From Fredinandcohnia aciditolerans (GTDB lineage Bacteria > Bacillota > Bacilli > Bacillales > Bacillaceae_L): a DNA stretch of 64,000 nucleotides. The stretch is from assembly GCA_003640645.1 (NCBI GenBank), contig QGHH01000017.1, positions 1 to 64,000 of the forward strand, written 5' to 3'. Positions within the stretch are counted from its first letter, which is position 1; every line of letters starts with the position of its first letter. Position numbers and translations under genes: made by a program. The notes under the pieces were generated by a model that worked only from the letters and a program-made list of their open reading frames with translations, did not search any database and was not told the DNA's origin. Below, one piece after another: positions 52,405 to 61,351 of the stretch.

Positions 52405-53193
52405 ATGGCCGATCCAATTGTTACAAGGTCATTGGATGAGATACGTTTTTGGTCTAGGATAATGAAGGAGCACGCTTTGTTTTTGAGTTTGGGTTTTACG
52501 TATGAACAACAACAATTAATTAATGAAGCAAAGAATTTTATTACGGTGTTTGAGAGAATTGAGGAAAAGCTAGCTCGGTTTTCGGTTAATTCGGAATTAA
52601 GTCAAGTACAAGCGTTTAATAATGAAGTGTATCAAGCTGCTGCTTCTATATGGGCTTATAAAAGAAAGGTATTAGGGTTAACTTTACGTTGTGAGATTAG
52701 AACAAACAATTACCCTTTGTTAGTTGATCATATTAGCAGGGAAGCAGCCTATTTTGCTAATCGGTTAAAAGAACTTAATCAAGGAATTCTTGCGCCAAAA
52801 CCAGAAGCTATTATTCAGGAAAATGTGTTTTTCCTTCGAATTATGGCTGATCATGCAAAATTTATCGGACATTTGTTAGACCCTTCGGAACGAAAGCTTG
52901 TTGACCAAGCTAGAGAGTTCAGCCATGATTTCGATCAATTGTTATTTCAAGCAATTGACTTAGATTCAATGCGACCACAGTCGGAAACAAAACCAATTTT
53001 AACTCAGTTTTTAGATCAAAATAGAGTATCAGTTGCCTCATTAAGAGATTTTAAGAAAACTGCGAGGGAGCTAATTGAGGCCTGTCGCATAAAAAGTAAT
53101 ATTCATCCTCTGTTAGCTGATCACACCTTTAGAGAAGCTGAAAGATTTTTAGAAATAATTGATTTATTTGAGTCGAGTTTACTAAAGAAATAA
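52405..53193 (+). CDS. DUF2935 protein (two helical-bundle repeats)
   Basis: A 262-residue soluble helical protein of two related halves. Each has FW..IMxEHA/FLRIMADHAKFI and a later HPLLxDHxxREAexF motif, giving several conserved His and Glu that could hold a di-metal centre as in four-helix-bundle proteins. It matches DUF2935 of Bacillus and Clostridium. The ATG at 52405 follows a GGGAGGG site. It is a lone gene with its own terminator. Function unknown. Confidence 0.83.
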   Translation: MADPIVTRSLDEIRFWSRIMKEHALFLSLGFTYEQQQLINEAKNFITVFERIEEKLARFSVNSELSQVQAFNNEVYQAAASIWAYKRKVLGLTLRCEIRTNNYPLLVDHISREAAYFANRLKELNQGILAPKPEAIIQENVFFLRIMADHAKFIGHLLDPSERKLVDQAREFSHDFDQLLFQAIDLDSMRPQSETKPILTQFLDQNRVSVASLRDFKKTARELIEACRIKSNIHPLLADHTFREAERFLEIIDLFESSLLKK

Positions 53194-53208
53194 ATAACGT
53201 TGTAACAG

Positions 53209-53244
53209 TAAGAGCAAATCGATGTTGATTTGCTCTTATTTTTA
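53209..53244 (+). terminator. Terminator
   Basis: TAAGAGCAAATC / GATTTGCTCTTA 12-base perfect arms and a T-rich tail. Confidence 0.85.
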
Positions 53245-53315
53245 CTTAATTAAAGGAATGGAGCATTTTTTTGTGGAAGAAGTATGGATATAATAATCGT
53301 AAGAGAGGTATTTTT

Positions 53316-54254
53316 ATGGAAATGCAGTCGGAAAAATGGTTCCAAACTGTAGTTGAAAGTGCTGGTTATAAAATCACTGGGCCAATTGTAAAGGTTAAAG
53401 AGTCTGATTTTTGTTTGATTGTACGAATCCCAACGAATAATGGAGATCTTTATTTGAAAGAAAATGGGTTCGCCACCAAACATGAAGCATCATTGTCTAA
53501 GTATTTAGATGGGACATTAAAAGGTAAGACTGCTCGTATAGTAGCATCAAATGAATCAGAGGGTTGGTTTCTTATGAAGGATCTAAAAGGGCAACCCCTT
53601 CGGAAGCTAAAGGAAAAAGTTCTTTGGCAGCGAGCAATACAAGAATATGCAGAATTACAGATTATCCAAACGAATAATGTGGAAAGCCTTCTTGCACTTG
53701 GTGTACCCGACAGAAGGATTCCAATACTAAAACAAGAAATTGAGCAGTATTTACTAGACATGTGTCGAACAGGACTCTCAGAGGAAGAAACGAAAAAAGT
53801 CATGTCTCTCCAACCTGAATTTTTCGAGATGTGTGATTATTTGGGGTCGATAGTACCTGCTTCAATAGAGCATGGGGACCTTCATTCAAATAATATAAGA
53901 CTAGTTAATGAGAACATCTCGTTTTTTGACTGGGGCGATACATCTGTTTCGCATCCATTTTTTAGTACTCGTATCTTCTGGCATGCGCTTGATACTTTGA
54001 TCAAGGTAGAATCCGATTGGCTTAAAGTTGTTGAAGAATTTCGCCCATTCTATTTAGAGCCTTGGACAAAATTTGCACCTATGAAGGAATTAGACAGAGC
54101 GTTACGGATATCTGATGAATTGGCATGTGTACAGCGTGCACTCAGTTGGCATTTATATTTGACACCTTATAGCAAGAATAAAGTTGAATTTGCAGCTAGG
54201 CCAGCACAATGGTTACGGCTATTGATGGAGCATCGTACATTGGTTGGGAAGTGA
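53316..54254 (+). CDS. Aminoglycoside-phosphotransferase-fold kinase
   Basis: A 312-residue APH/choline-kinase-fold protein. The catalytic loop is EHGDLHSNNIR and the metal-binding DFG-equivalent is FFDWGDTS. The N-terminal ATP-binding lobe (about 20-100) lacks a classical P-loop, as usual for the family. The start at 53316 (MEMQSEK) follows AGAGAGG. Members phosphorylate small molecules such as sugars, amino alcohols or antibiotics; the substrate here cannot be told. Confidence 0.83.
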   Translation: MEMQSEKWFQTVVESAGYKITGPIVKVKESDFCLIVRIPTNNGDLYLKENGFATKHEASLSKYLDGTLKGKTARIVASNESEGWFLMKDLKGQPLRKLKEKVLWQRAIQEYAELQIIQTNNVESLLALGVPDRRIPILKQEIEQYLLDMCRTGLSEEETKKVMSLQPEFFEMCDYLGSIVPASIEHGDLHSNNIRLVNENISFFDWGDTSVSHPFFSTRIFWHALDTLIKVESDWLKVVEEFRPFYLEPWTKFAPMKELDRALRISDELACVQRALSWHLYLTPYSKNKVEFAARPAQWLRLLMEHRTLVGK

Positions 54255-54322
54255 ACCGTATTAAGTATATAATATGGAATTCTATCGTGTAATTAATATC
54301 CTCCAGAAAGGTGAGCTGTTAT

Positions 54323-54763
54323 ATGATCTCTGAAATAACATCAAAAATGCGAATTAATAGGTCGGCAAATGAGGTGTTTGAAGCATTAGTAGACCCAGAA
54401 AAAATCGGAAACTACTGGTTTTCATCTGGGTCAAGCCGATTAGAAGAAGGAAAGAAAATTACATGGATTTATCAGGAATATAATGCCGAATTAACAATTA
54501 AAGTAGTAGAGGTAGAACAAGATAAAAGGATTGTGTACAAATGGGGGGAAGGTGAGCAGGAAACGACAGTAACTTTTTACTTGCAAAAAGAGCAACATGG
54601 AAGCGTTGTGCTTGAGGTAACAGAATCAGGTTTTAACATCAACGACGCAGAAATTGTGAACATTTTGTTAGGTCAAAAAGAGGGATGGATGTATATGCTT
54701 ACTTGTTTAAAGGGATATTTGGAAAATGGTATCTCTACGCTGAGGGGGTCTTTAATTCATTAG
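54323..54763 (+). CDS. SRPBCC-family protein (AHSA1-like)
   Basis: A 146-residue START/Bet v1-fold protein. The N-terminal ANEVFEALVDPEKIGNYWFS and the C-terminal KEGWMYMLTCLKGYLE are typical of the AHSA1 (activator of Hsp90 homologue) subgroup, which forms a ligand pocket. The start at 54323 follows AAAGGTGAG. It lies 69 bases after the kinase gene and may share its transcript. Ligand unknown. Confidence 0.83.
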   Translation: MISEITSKMRINRSANEVFEALVDPEKIGNYWFSSGSSRLEEGKKITWIYQEYNAELTIKVVEVEQDKRIVYKWGEGEQETTVTFYLQKEQHGSVVLEVTESGFNINDAEIVNILLGQKEGWMYMLTCLKGYLENGISTLRGSLIH

Positions 54764-54822
54764 GATTTTAAATGTGTGTTATGCTAGTATAATGGTATAC
54801 ATATTTTATTGGGGGTAATAAG

Positions 54823-56067
54823 ATGGCTCTTCCACACTTTGAGGAGAACTTAAAAAAGTATGCGAAGCTTTTAGTAGCTAACGGACTTAATGTGCAAAAA
54901 GGTGATTGGGTTAAAATGACAATCACGGTAGATCAGGCTCCACTTGCTCGCCTTGTGACAAAAGAGGCATACGCATTAGGGGCTGAAAAGGTTATTGTAA
55001 AATGGTCGGACGATGAAATTACAAAAGAACACTATCTGAACCAGCCTGAAGAGGTGTTAACTGATATTCCTGAATATGAAATTCTAGAATCAGATGATCA
55101 TGTTCTTAATCATAAGGTATGTCGACTTTCAATCGTTTCAAGTGACCCAGGCTTTTTAAGTGGGGTTGATTCTGCTAAAATTTCTGCCTATCAAAACAAA
55201 GCTGCGAAGGCTTTCAAAGTACAACGAGTTGCGACCCAAAACAATGATTTAAAATGGACAGTTGCAGCAGCTGCTGGAGCAGGGTGGGCGGCTAAAGTAT
55301 TCCCAGACCTTGCAACAACTGAGGAGCAGGTCGATGCACTATGGGATCAAATTTTCAAAACATGCCGAGTGTATGAGGAAGACCCTGTTGATGCATGGGA
55401 TGAACATACAAAAATCTTAAATGAAAAAGCAGCTAAATTAAATGAAATCCAATTTGATGCATTGCATTATCGGGCACCAGGTACAGATTTAAAACTAGGT
55501 TTACCAAAGAATCATATCTGGGAAAGTGCTAGAAGTTATAATCCTAAAGAAGAAGAATTTATCGCAAATATGCCAACTGAAGAGGTGTATACGGCACCAG
55601 ATACACGTCGTATGGATGGTGTAGTTCGAAGCACGAAACCATTAAGCTATGCAGGCACATTAATTGAAGGCATTGAGGTTCATTTTAAAGATGGTAAAAT
55701 TGTTGACATCTCCGCGGAAACGGGGGATGAAATTATGAAGAAGCTCGTATTTGATAATGAGGGTGGAACAGGTCTAGGAGAGGTAGCATTAGTACCAGAC
55801 CCATCACCAATTTCTCAGTCAGGTATTACATTCTTTAATACGTTATTTGATGAAAATGCGTCAAATCACCTTGCAATCGGTGCAGCGTACCCTACAAATC
55901 TACAGGGTGGCACGAAAATGAATGAAGAAGAACTAAAAGAAAATGGCCTAAACGTGTCAACTGTGCATGTCGATTTTATGATTGGTTCAAGTGATATGGA
56001 TATAGACGGCATTAAACAAGATGGTACAGTCGTTCCGATTTTCCGAAAAGGTGATTGGGCTATATAA
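54823..56067 (+). CDS. ampS: M29-family aminopeptidase
   Basis: A 414-residue metallo-aminopeptidase of the thermophilic (M29) family, cytoplasmic. Metal-ligand segments include ENEGGTGLGEVALVP (DNEGGTGLGE here), the HLAIGAAYP region with its His and the C-terminal TVHVDFMIGSSDMDIDG. The length matches AmpS/AmpT enzymes. GGGGGTAA precedes the ATG, and TATAAT is visible at about 54788. Single-gene unit. Confidence 0.93.
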   Translation: MALPHFEENLKKYAKLLVANGLNVQKGDWVKMTITVDQAPLARLVTKEAYALGAEKVIVKWSDDEITKEHYLNQPEEVLTDIPEYEILESDDHVLNHKVCRLSIVSSDPGFLSGVDSAKISAYQNKAAKAFKVQRVATQNNDLKWTVAAAAGAGWAAKVFPDLATTEEQVDALWDQIFKTCRVYEEDPVDAWDEHTKILNEKAAKLNEIQFDALHYRAPGTDLKLGLPKNHIWESARSYNPKEEEFIANMPTEEVYTAPDTRRMDGVVRSTKPLSYAGTLIEGIEVHFKDGKIVDISAETGDEIMKKLVFDNEGGTGLGEVALVPDPSPISQSGITFFNTLFDENASNHLAIGAAYPTNLQGGTKMNEEELKENGLNVSTVHVDFMIGSSDMDIDGIKQDGTVVPIFRKGDWAI

Positions 56068-56080
56068 AAATGAAACGAGG

Positions 56081-56128
56081 TCCAGGAGAAAGCGAATAAA
56101 GCATTTTCTCTTGGGCTTTTTTTATTTG
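56081..56128 (+). terminator. Terminator after ampS
   Basis: CCAGGAGAAA pairs imperfectly with TTTTCTCTTGG; seven T follow. Confidence 0.65.
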
Positions 56129-56136
56129 GCGTGAAT

Positions 56137-56658
56137 TTATTGGTGTTTGTCCATTTCTTCTTCAACTAAGGCATCTAATCTCTCAATCATCTTCTTCGCT
56201 TTATCCTCATCAATCTCACGATAGTGGTGAAGACCACCCTCTTCTTCATCAAGTTCATCCGCAAGCTTTGTGATGGCTTGGATTGGCGTACGTTTGATGA
56301 AACCTTCTTCGATGTAGGAGTCCGTGTGGAATAGTATCGCATAAGCAATTTCCTTGGCATACTTCGGATTTTCACCTAATCGAATCAATAATTTATGAGC
56401 TCGTTCTGCCCCTTTAATGGCATGAATATCATTTTCCTTGTACATGCTATAATCCCATTTACCATTCTTATACCAAGTATAATGTCCCATATCATGCAGT
56501 AAAGCTGCCTTTGTAGCAAGATCGACAGAAACATTTTGCTGCTTGGCCATTTTGAATGCGTGGTAAGCACAAGCAATAGCGTGAGCCTTCCCAGAACGAG
56601 ATAGGTATTTTTGCGCGATTCTGTGATTATAAATTTCCGTTAACGTAACATATCTCAA
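56137..56658 (-). CDS. HD-domain phosphohydrolase
   Basis: A 173-residue HD-superfamily protein. Ligands: His in GKAHAIACAYHA, the HD pair in LLHDMGHYTWY (about 53-54), and His/Asp further on in ILFHTDSY and LADELDEE. It is related to bacterial HD hydrolases acting on nucleotides. GGGAGGCC precedes the ATG on the minus strand. It is convergent with ampS. Substrate unknown. Confidence 0.83.
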   Translation of the reverse strand: MRYVTLTEIYNHRIAQKYLSRSGKAHAIACAYHAFKMAKQQNVSVDLATKAALLHDMGHYTWYKNGKWDYSMYKENDIHAIKGAERAHKLLIRLGENPKYAKEIAYAILFHTDSYIEEGFIKRTPIQAITKLADELDEEEGGLHHYREIDEDKAKKMIERLDALVEEEMDKHQ

Positions 56659-56810
56659 TTTTTAAGGCCTCCCAAAAAAGATAAATTTTTTGAATCTTAT
56701 CATGGTTGAAAGATATTAGCAAGAGAGAAACATCGAATTTTAAAGGAAATGAGTGGAAGAACAAAGCGAACGTGTTAAAATGGTTGTATTACTTGAGCGT
56801 GGTGATTTGT

Positions 56811-57555
56811 TTGTTTTTAAGAAGTGTAAAATTATTAGCGGAAAAAATACAAAATAAGCGGGAATATCCTTTTTCGATACCCAGAAATTAGAGGTTTCGA
56901 ACAACTTGATTTCTATGAACCTGTTACGTTTTTTGTAGGGGAAAATGGGTCAGGAAAGTCCACTTTGCTAGAAGCAATTGCCCACCAGTGCGGGTTTAAT
57001 AGCGGTGGAGGGGGAAGAAACAATTCCTACAATTTTGAAGAGGCGTCCCCAGCATTAAGTGAGTATATTCGACTCTCATGGATGCCAAAAATTAATCAGG
57101 GCTTCTTTTTACGGGCAGAAAGTTTTTTCCACTTTGCCTCGTATTTGGATCAATTGGCCGAGGAGGATCCTACTTTTAACTATGAGGGATATGGGGGAAG
57201 GTCGTTGCATGAACAATCCCATGGGGAGTCGTTTTTGTCGTTATTTTTAAATCGGTTTGGTGATCAAAGTATTTATCTTTTGGATGAACCTGAGGCGGCA
57301 TTATCTCCAGCGCGGCAGCTTGCCTTTTTACGTGTGATACATGACCTCGCAAAAGGTGGAAATGCACAATTCATCATTGCAACCCATTCACCTATATTAC
57401 TTGGATATCCGGGGGCTCAGATTTATAATTTTGATGCATCACCGATTGAGCAGATCGATTATGAAGAAACTGAGCATTATCAGATTACAATGGGGTTTTT
57501 GAATCGGAGAGAACGGTATTTGGATGAGTTGTTAAGAGACGATGAGGAGGAATAG
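56811..57555 (+). pseudogene. AAA-family ATPase gene broken by a one-base frameshift
   Basis: The first 23 codons (LFLRSVKLLAEKIQNK..., TTG start after GGTGA) end in FSIPRN-stop, while the next frame continues PEIRGFEQLDFYEP, the Walker A GENGSGKST, signature-like SHGESFL, Walker B YLLDEPEAAL and THSPIL. Removing one C from CCC at 56880-56882 fuses the two frames into a ~247-residue RecF/SMC-like ATPase of the type encoded singly in many Bacilli. The gene is otherwise intact, so the mutation is recent or a sequencing error. Function unknown. Confidence 0.78.
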
Positions 57556-57616
57556 ATGAATGCAGATTCGGGTTGGCTTTGTTCATTGATAGATGATACA
57601 AATATGGGTATTAGTT

Positions 57617-57776
57617 CCCTGAATTAAAATGTTTTCAGGGACTGAGGGTACGATTAGATGGAATCGTACCCAGGGCTAAAATGATTTTGAAGATTGAGGT
57701 AAGATTAAGTGGTAATCGTAGCAGGTTTTAAAGGTTTCCGAGACTGAAGGTATGTTTAAGCATTAATCATACCTTC
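57617..57776. repeat. Imperfect ~50-bp hairpin repeats
   Basis: A first stem CCCTGAA...TTCAGGG (57617-57640) is followed by three units starting GACTGA/GATTGA/GACTGA at 57640, 57692 and 57742. Units 1 and 3 contain perfect stems (GGTACGATT/AATCGTACC and AAGGTATG/CATACCTT); unit 2 is a decayed version. The 300-base gap between the ATPase and chrA holds only this and the chrA terminator. Confidence 0.6.
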
Positions 57777-57837
57777 GTCATCTAGATTGGTAGATTGTTG
57801 AAACAATAGTCTCAGCCTATTCTTTTATGAAATAAAA

Positions 57838-57858
57838 AGACTACCAAACTGGTAGTCT
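57838..57858 (-). terminator. Terminator of chrA
   Basis: AGACTACCA / TGGTAGTCT arms, a three-base loop, and TTTTTATTT on the minus strand. Confidence 0.85.
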
Positions 57859-59023
57859 AAAACAAACTAATAACAGCTCCGCCAATTGCACCTGTCACCA
57901 CTACAATCCAAGGTGGTAGTTTCCAATAGACAAGCATGCTGAACAAAATGGCTGCGAATGCAAAATCGATTGGTGCAAACACAGTGTTGGTCCAAATCGG
58001 GTGATAGAAGGCAGAAATCAATATTCCAACCACTGCTGCGTTAACCCCCATTAATGCTCCTCTAATTTTAGGGTTGCGGCGTATTGAATCCCAGAACGGT
58101 AGTGTTCCTAAAATGAGTAGAAAAGCTGGTAGAAAAATAGCCACCGTCGCAAGTAGTCCACCTTGCCATCCATTGATCACAGCACCAAGATAGGCAGCAA
58201 ATGTAAAGAGTGGTCCAGGAACGGCTTGTGCTGCACCGTAACCAGCAAGAAATGCTTCTTCGCTTAACCAACCTGTTGGGACAAATTCACGTTCTAACAG
58301 CGGTAATACAACGTGTCCGCCACCGAAAACAAGGGAACCTGACCGGTAAAATCTATCAAACATTGCAATCCATTCCAAGGAAGTGACTTCTCTTAAAATC
58401 GGTAAAAGAATGAGCAAACCGAAAAACAATATCAAACAGAAAGCTGCGAATTTACGTGAGATTGGGAACTGTAAATTGGTAGTCTCGTTATCTGTTTGAT
58501 TTTTAAATAATATAAATCCGAAAATGGCTGCAATGAGAATAACGCCTACTTGTGTAAAGGCAGTTTGCCAAAGTAAAGTTCCAACTAATGCGAAAAGTGC
58601 AAGTGATTTTCTCTTTAAATCTGGGGTAAGTTTTTGTGCCATTCCAAGAATTGCATGTGCCACAACGGCTACGGCAACCAATTTTAATCCATGAATCCAG
58701 CCAGCAGTTCCGATATCCATACCTTGTAGGATTACTGCAATAAGAATGAGTGCAAAGACTGACGGAAGAGTGAATCCTAGGAATGATACGATTCCACCAA
58801 GTACTCCAGCACGCATAACACCAATCCCAATTCCGACTTGGCTACTAGCGGGGCCAGGTAAAAACTGACACAAAGCAACTAGGTCTGCATAGGCTTTTTC
58901 ATCTATCCATTTTCGGCGACGGATATATTCTTCGTGAAAATAACCTAAGTGTGCAACAGGTCCCCCAAAAGATGTCAAACCGAGTCTTGTTGAGATAAAA
59001 AGAATTTCAAGTAAATTTTTCAT
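57857..59023 (-). CDS. chrA: Chromate transporter ChrA (CHR family, two-domain)
   Basis: A 388-residue membrane protein with two homologous CHR domains. Each half repeats the pattern SFGGPVAHLGYFH / FGGGHVVLPLLEREF and CQFLPGPASSQ / AQAVPGPLFTFAAYLG. Long-form CHR proteins export chromate in some bacteria, though sulfate-like anions or no known substrate apply in others. A PadR regulator lies 11 bases upstream in the same transcript, so expression is probably regulator-controlled. The end is a strong terminator. Confidence 0.92.
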   Translation of the reverse strand: MKNLLEILFISTRLGLTSFGGPVAHLGYFHEEYIRRRKWIDEKAYADLVALCQFLPGPASSQVGIGIGVMRAGVLGGIVSFLGFTLPSVFALILIAVILQGMDIGTAGWIHGLKLVAVAVVAHAILGMAQKLTPDLKRKSLALFALVGTLLWQTAFTQVGVILIAAIFGFILFKNQTDNETTNLQFPISRKFAAFCLILFFGLLILLPILREVTSLEWIAMFDRFYRSGSLVFGGGHVVLPLLEREFVPTGWLSEEAFLAGYGAAQAVPGPLFTFAAYLGAVINGWQGGLLATVAIFLPAFLLILGTLPFWDSIRRNPKIRGALMGVNAAVVGILISAFYHPIWTNTVFAPIDFAFAAILFSMLVYWKLPPWIVVVTGAIGGAVISLF

Positions 59024-59034
59024 GATTTCTTCAC

Positions 59035-59343
59035 CTAATCCTTAATTTCTTTGAAAAGCTCGTAAGCTTTGTTGCGAGCTTCGATAAGAACGGAATTTCC
59101 TTTATCAGTTGTGGTATAATACTTTCTAATTTTTCCTTCTACATTTTTTTCTTCTTTTTCTAATAGACCATCTGACTCCATGCTGTGGAGGATTGGATAA
59201 AGTGTTCCAGAACTTATCACATATCCATGCTCTCTTAGTTCTTCGAGCATCCATGCTCCAAAAATAGGGTGTTCTTTTGCATGGTGTAAAATATGAATCT
59301 GGATAAACCCTAGAAAAAGCTTTCTCACTATTTTATCTTCCAC
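59035..59343 (-). CDS. PadR-family transcriptional regulator
   Basis: A 102-residue winged-helix protein: the recognition part SSGTLYPILHSMESDGLL and the wing KIRKYYTTTDKG are typical of PadR. A short C-terminal helix makes it the small subtype. The GTG start at 59343 follows GGTGG. It precedes chrA by 11 bases, and an inverted repeat at 59380-59396 in its promoter region is a likely operator, suggesting autoregulation with chrA. Confidence 0.88.
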   Translation of the reverse strand: MEDKIVRKLFLGFIQIHILHHAKEHPIFGAWMLEELREHGYVISSGTLYPILHSMESDGLLEKEEKNVEGKIRKYYTTTDKGNSVLIEARNKAYELFKEIKD

Positions 59344-59379
59344 TATAGTAACCACCAATCATATTAATATAGAAAACCA

Positions 59380-59396
59380 ATATCGGAAAACGATAT
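59380..59396. promoter_or_regulatory. Candidate PadR operator
   Basis: ATATCG-GAAAA-CGATAT: perfect six-base arms with a five-base centre, 37 bases upstream of the padR start. Confidence 0.5.
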
Positions 59397-59518
59397 CGAA
59401 ATTATAGCATGCAAACAAAGATACCTAAAGTCTATAATGAAAATTTACAAAAACTTAACAATCTGAAACCTTTTTACTAGCCTATACGTATAAAAATAAA
59501 CGAAAGGATGTGGGGGAT

Positions 59519-60214
59519 ATGAGTAAATATTCAATTGCGGAATTTATAAAAAACACGGAACAAGAAGATAAAGGGGAAGGGTTGTTTGAGTTAGAAACTC
59601 CCAGAATGCTTGAAGTAAATTTGAATGGCATGATTTGGGCAAAAGCGGGGTCGATGGTTGCTTATAATGGAAAAATTAAGTATGAACGAGAAGGAATCCT
59701 TGAACATGGACTTGGAAGTATGTTTAAGAAAGCGTTAACAGGCGAGGGGGCTTCGTTAATGAAAGCCAATGGGCAAGGGAAACTGTATTTGGCTGACAGC
59801 GGGAAAAAAATTATTATTCTGCAGCTTCAGAACGAATCAATCTATGTAAATGGGAATGATCTTCTTGCATTTGAACCATCCTTGAAGCATGATATAAAGC
59901 TTATGAAACGGGTAGCGGGTATGATGGCTGGTGGATTGTTCAATGTTCGCTGTGAGGGGAGTGGAATGCTTGCGATTACGACTCATTATGAGCCACTCAC
60001 ATTGCGGGTAACGCCAGGAAAACCAATTATTACAGATCCGAATGCAACAGTTGCATGGTCTGGAAATCTTCGCCCTGAGTTCCAAACGGATATTTCGTTT
60101 AAAACATTTGTAGGTCGTGGAAGTGGTGAATCGATTCAAATGAGATTTGAGGGAGATGGCTTTGTCATTGTACAGCCGTATGAAGAGGTATATATGCAGC
60201 AGTCGAATAGCTGA
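59519..60214 (+). CDS. AIM24-family protein
   Basis: A 231-residue soluble beta-rich protein of the AIM24/TIGR00266 family. Family strings are [14 protein letters not shown] near the N terminus, GKIYLAD-like GKLYLADSG and a C-terminal [22 protein letters not shown]. The start at 59519 (MSKYSIAEF) follows AAAGGATGTGGGGG. Eukaryotic AIM24 affects mitochondrial inner membrane; the bacterial role is unknown. Single-gene unit. Confidence 0.88.
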   Translation: MSKYSIAEFIKNTEQEDKGEGLFELETPRMLEVNLNGMIWAKAGSMVAYNGKIKYEREGILEHGLGSMFKKALTGEGASLMKANGQGKLYLADSGKKIIILQLQNESIYVNGNDLLAFEPSLKHDIKLMKRVAGMMAGGLFNVRCEGSGMLAITTHYEPLTLRVTPGKPIITDPNATVAWSGNLRPEFQTDISFKTFVGRGSGESIQMRFEGDGFVIVQPYEEVYMQQSNS

Positions 60215-60222
60215 TATTGGAA

Positions 60223-60257
60223 AAGAAGCATAAGAGGAAAACTCATGCTTCTTTTTT
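60223..60257 (+). terminator. Terminator
   Basis: AAGAAGCAT / ATGCTTCTT arms then TTTTTAT. Confidence 0.75.
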
Positions 60258-60273
60258 ATCCGAATCTACTAAT

Positions 60274-61275
60274 TTAAGGTCTCCATAGGACATCAACGAG
60301 TTCACGTTTGAAAAGGTTTGTGTCGATGTTACAAGTTTCGGAGTCTAAACCGTATTGCCAGCCCCATGCAAGTGAACCTTCTGGAGCACTCGGATTATAT
60401 TTTGGTGCTTTGGTTTCTGCTGTTATTCCGACACTAGGTGCAGCTGTCCAAATATAGTTCTGTTCAAGGATGGCGCCGTTGCTTTTTCCTGCCTCTTGAT
60501 AGGCTTTAAACAAAGCTTGTTCTGGGTCAAATACGCCATAGATCCCAGACTTATACGGAGAGTCTTCGATTGTTTTAAACCATCCCTTAATAAACTCTGA
60601 ATCAACGGGGTAGGTTGGTTCAATATCTGCAAAAATAGCAACACCTTCTGGGATACTGATATCACCAGCTAGTTTAATTGCTTCCTTTGCATGCGCGACC
60701 CCATTGTCATAACCAGTTGCCTCATTAAAATGATTATAGATTGGTAAAATAAAATCGCCTTCGGCATGGATAATCTCCACCTGCTCAGCTGTAAGACCTA
60801 CTGATATCCCTTCGCGCTCGCCAAGATAACGACCAAATACAACTGGATCACCAAAATTCTCTTTTACACATGCATAAAAATCCTTTGTCGTTTCACTTGC
60901 TGAATCAATTCCCCAAACAATTTCTGGGAGTTCATCGCTAGGCTTTGCTTTATCATTGTTGTTTTGTTTTTCATTGTTCTGTTTTTCTTCTTCTTTTTGT
61001 TTATCTTCTTCATTTTGCTTATCTTTTTCACTTTGTTTTTCTGAATCTGTTTGCTTAGCAGGTTCATTATTCTTTTCTTGATTTTGTTGTTCCTGGTTAT
61101 TGGCTGGTGGTTCTTTCTTACCTGTATTGGAAGGAGGGGGAGTTGTCGGTGCTTCGGAAGTTGGATTTGATGTTGCGGGTTTTGTGTTGTCTTCGGTTAT
61201 ATAGAAAAACACCGCACAGCTTAATAGGAATCCGATGATTACGGATAGTAGTATATTAAAAATTTTCTCTGTCAT
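60274..61275 (-). CDS. Membrane-anchored DUF1906 (glycoside-hydrolase-like) protein
   Basis: A 333-residue protein. An N-terminal membrane helix (about 6-28) leads to a long low-complexity linker (about 32-115) rich in Pro/Thr and then Lys/Glu/Gln/Asn. A C-terminal ~215-residue TIM-barrel-like domain follows: WGIDSASETT, FGRYLGEREG, ILPIYNHF, VAIFADIEP (the likely acidic site) and WGWQYG. This resembles the DUF1906/Rv2525c glycoside-hydrolase-like family. The linker suits crossing the cell wall. AAGGTGAGGTGATAAC precedes the ATG. Substrate unknown; peptidoglycan or a wall polymer is likely. Confidence 0.82.
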   Translation of the reverse strand: MTEKIFNILLSVIIGFLLSCAVFFYITEDNTKPATSNPTSEAPTTPPPSNTGKKEPPANNQEQQNQEKNNEPAKQTDSEKQSEKDKQNEEDKQKEEEKQNNEKQNNNDKAKPSDELPEIVWGIDSASETTKDFYACVKENFGDPVVFGRYLGEREGISVGLTAEQVEIIHAEGDFILPIYNHFNEATGYDNGVAHAKEAIKLAGDISIPEGVAIFADIEPTYPVDSEFIKGWFKTIEDSPYKSGIYGVFDPEQALFKAYQEAGKSNGAILEQNYIWTAAPSVGITAETKAPKYNPSAPEGSLAWGWQYGLDSETCNIDTNLFKRELVDVLWRP

Positions 61276-61351
61276 GTTATCACCTCACCTTAGATACCCT
61301 TTATATATATGTAAGGTGACAGTGTGCGGTGTGGGCTTGGAATTCTGAAGT

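Noticed and set aside
56706-56891. 61-residue ORF with start at 56706
   Set aside because: Its end is the first part of the frameshifted ATPase; the upstream half has no ribosome site, so the gene is placed from 56811.
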